From positions 1 through 21,576 of the forward strand of contig JBHJHK010000014.1 in the NCBI GenBank assembly GCA_050330975.1: 21,576 nt of DNA, given 5' to 3'. The first letter of the stretch is position 1, and every line of letters starts with the position of its first letter. Below the pieces are notes generated by a model. That model was given only the letters and a program-made list of their open reading frames with translations, was not told where the DNA came from and ran no database searches. This document shows, in pieces, positions 20,384 to 21,576 of the stretch. Source of the stretch: JBHJHK01 sp050330975. Lineage in GTDB: Bacteria; Pseudomonadota; Gammaproteobacteria; Competibacterales; Competibacteraceae. Made by a program: the position numbers and the translations under genes.

Positions 20384-21576
20384 ATGAAATTTAATCAGCT
20401 AGTCATTGGTACGATACTCGGCGTTTTTATTCTGTTGCCAGCCAGTGTAGCCCAGGTCGATGAAGAACCCGAAAACGGTTCAGTTATTTTTCAAATTCAA
20501 AATATTATTGGAATCGATCAGGTCATCGGTATCGCTCAGACCACATCCCCCCAGGGCCAAGTCATCGCAGCATCACTGATCTTTGAAGAGGGGATTCCCT
20601 CCTACGAAGTGATCATCGATGAAATCAACCAGTTCAGAACGCTTCACATCAATCCCGAGACGGGGGCTGTAGTCCTCAATGAGACCGAGGCTTTTAACGA
20701 GCCCGCTTTTGTTCCTTCGGTCTCCTTGACCGAGGCCCTTTTTCAGGCCAATCAAGCCTTTCCCGGGCAAGTGTTGGAGGCCGAACTCAAGGCCGCAGAA
20801 AATTCCAGCGTTTATCAAATCTTCACCTTGGGTGAAGAGGATATCGTTGCGCTTACCATCAGCGGCGACACGGGTAACCCTCTGGTGGTTACATCCGGAG
20901 ATGCCTTTCGCAAACTCGCGTCCATGGGCAATGAAGAAGATGAGGGCGGCGAGCGCGACGAAGACGAAGGCCGCGAGAATGATGACGACGAAGACGGCGA
21001 GCGCGACGAAGACGAAGGCCGTGAGAATGATGATGACGAAGATGGCGAGCGCGACGGGGACAACTTCGTTGATGTCATCAGCGTCTCTGCCGAAGAGGCC
21101 GTCACCGCTGCCGAGCAAGCCACCAGCGGCAGTGCCGAGGCACTTTCTTTGGATTTCGATGTCAACGGCGCTTTCTATGCGATCGAATTGGTCGCTAATG
21201 GCATTGAGGTCGAGGCGCTGGTCGATGCCAACTCCGCCGAAGTCTTCGACATCCGCAACAACCCAGATGAAGATCAAGCCTTTATCGATGCCCTGGCGGC
21301 CACTGACAATCTCATCGCCATCGACACGGCCTTGGCCAGTGCCACCACGGCACAGGCGGGGCAAGTCATTGCCCTAGAGTTGGAATTGGCCGAAGACCAA
21401 AGCCTGAATTACTGCGCCAAGCTCCTGGACAACAACCAGCTGTTCAAAGTCACTATCGACGGCATCACCGGTAACGTCACCAACTCTGGCCCCCTCGACG
21501 GCAGGGAAGAGGACGATGCGGGCGATGAGGACGAAATAAGAGACGAAGATGACGGCGAAGGCGAGCGCGACGAAGA
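20384..21576 (+). CDS. Secreted multi-PepSY protein with repetitive acidic linkers (3' end beyond window)
   Basis: The first 397 codons are visible; the frame is open to the right edge. A signal peptide is clear (hydrophobic core LVIGTILGVFILLPASVA, cleavage near residue 23). Four PepSY-like units follow, at about 43-98, 113-169, 234-291 and 308-366. Each has the pattern of an amphipathic helix with alanines, a G-Q-V/I turn, paired strands and a final D/P-x-x-(S/T)-G/A-x-V. After units 2 and 4 come linkers made almost only of Asp, Glu, Gly and Arg (184-226, and from 373 onward). The first linker contains two copies of a 16-residue unit beginning GERDEDEG. Start ATG 20384 is preferred (GGGA 9 nt upstream, signal peptide at once); an in-frame ATG at 20369 is possible. 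PepSY proteins often accompany two-component systems; the acidic linkers suggest binding of cations or cationic peptides. The latter is inference. Confidence 0.85.
   Translation, partial: MKFNQLVIGTILGVFILLPASVAQVDEEPENGSVIFQIQNIIGIDQVIGIAQTTSPQGQVIAASLIFEEGIPSYEVIIDEINQFRTLHINPETGAVVLNETEAFNEPAFVPSVSLTEALFQANQAFPGQVLEAELKAAENSSVYQIFTLGEEDIVALTISGDTGNPLVVTSGDAFRKLASMGNEEDEGGERDEDEGRENDDDEDGERDEDEGRENDDDEDGERDGDNFVDVISVSAEEAVTAAEQATSGSAEALSLDFDVNGAFYAIELVANGIEVEALVDANSAEVFDIRNNPDEDQAFIDALAATDNLIAIDTALASATTAQAGQVIALELELAEDQSLNYCAKLLDNNQLFKVTIDGITGNVTNSGPLDGREEDDAGDEDEIRDEDDGEGERDE
20948..21055 (+). repeat. 48-bp tandem repeat encoding Asp/Glu-rich linker
   Basis: Two complete 48-bp units start at 20948 and 20996, followed by a 12-bp partial third at 21044. 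Each encodes 16 residues (GERDEDEGRENDDDED). The units are nearly identical in DNA, with a few C/T differences in third positions, so the expansion is recent. The same motif start (GGCGAGCGCGACGAAGA) reappears at 21560-21576 at the window edge, so a second array begins there. Confidence 0.9.

Noticed and set aside
20948..21055. CRISPR-like array
   Set aside because: The repeats are contiguous, in frame, 48 bp and without spacers; they encode a protein linker.
20573..21364. 263-residue minus-strand frame with hydrophobic repeats that could look like membrane spans
   Set aside because: It is the complement of the Asp/Glu-coding tandem repeat (GAC/GAA codons read as Val, Phe and Ile in reverse); the plus frame has a signal peptide and PepSY domains.

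Overview
The window looks like chromosomal DNA of a high-GC gammaproteobacterium, probably marine or halotolerant. The grounds are very GC-rich codon usage with many GTG and TTG starts, an ectoine hydrolase/deacetylase pair, a TRAP transporter, a Pseudomonas-type itaconate-degradation gene set and a QseBC/PhoPQ-like two-component pair. No rRNA, tRNA, CRISPR array or intact mobile element was seen. The taxonomic placement is inference.

Positions 1-6477 (minus strand) hold a compact sugar-acid operon. In transcription order it contains a TRAP solute-binding protein, the TRAP small and large membrane subunits, a PdxA-like dehydrogenase, an enolase-superfamily (rhamnonate-dehydratase-like) sugar-acid dehydratase, and a protein cut by the window edge. 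That last protein fuses an AraD1/XylX-type 2-keto-3-deoxy-acid dehydratase to the start of an alpha-ketoglutarate-semialdehyde dehydrogenase. Read together, this is uptake of a sugar acid, dehydration twice, and oxidation to 2-oxoglutarate (Weimberg-like logic), with the last two steps on one polypeptide. PdxA is the piece that does not obviously fit.

Positions 6478-6832 are a regulatory gap with a tandem palindromic repeat and a possible 49-residue membrane peptide. Positions 6833-9035 (minus) encode DoeB and DoeA, the two first enzymes of ectoine breakdown. The later DoeC/DoeD steps and a DoeX regulator are not in the window.

Positions 9193-14564 (plus) form a tightly packed five-gene operon: acyl-CoA dehydrogenase, class III CoA-transferase, MmgE/PrpD-family protein, MaoC-like hydratase and CitE-like lyase. 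The gene set matches the itaconate cluster PA0878-PA0883 of Pseudomonas aeruginosa. It predicts conversion of itaconate (or a related C5 dicarboxylate) through its CoA ester and citramalyl-CoA to acetyl-CoA and pyruvate.

Positions 14654-17210 (minus) carry an unrecognised secreted protein with two tandem copies of a 135-residue unit, and an Old Yellow Enzyme of the YqjM class. Positions 17497-17904 hold the 3' remnant of a DUF4351/Rpn-type gene.

Positions 17922-21576 are the least ordinary part. A sensor kinase with an unusually acidic periplasmic domain and its OmpR-family regulator (minus) are divergent from a gene (plus, cut by the right edge) for a secreted protein with at least four PepSY-like domains and repetitive Asp/Glu linkers. 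The 405-bp region between them contains two copies of the same direct repeat, TGTCAG-N5-TGTCAG, in opposite orientations. Each lies exactly 10 nt upstream of a -10-like hexamer for the gene it faces. This suggests a self-contained PhoPQ-like sensory module controlling both its own synthesis and the acidic PepSY protein.
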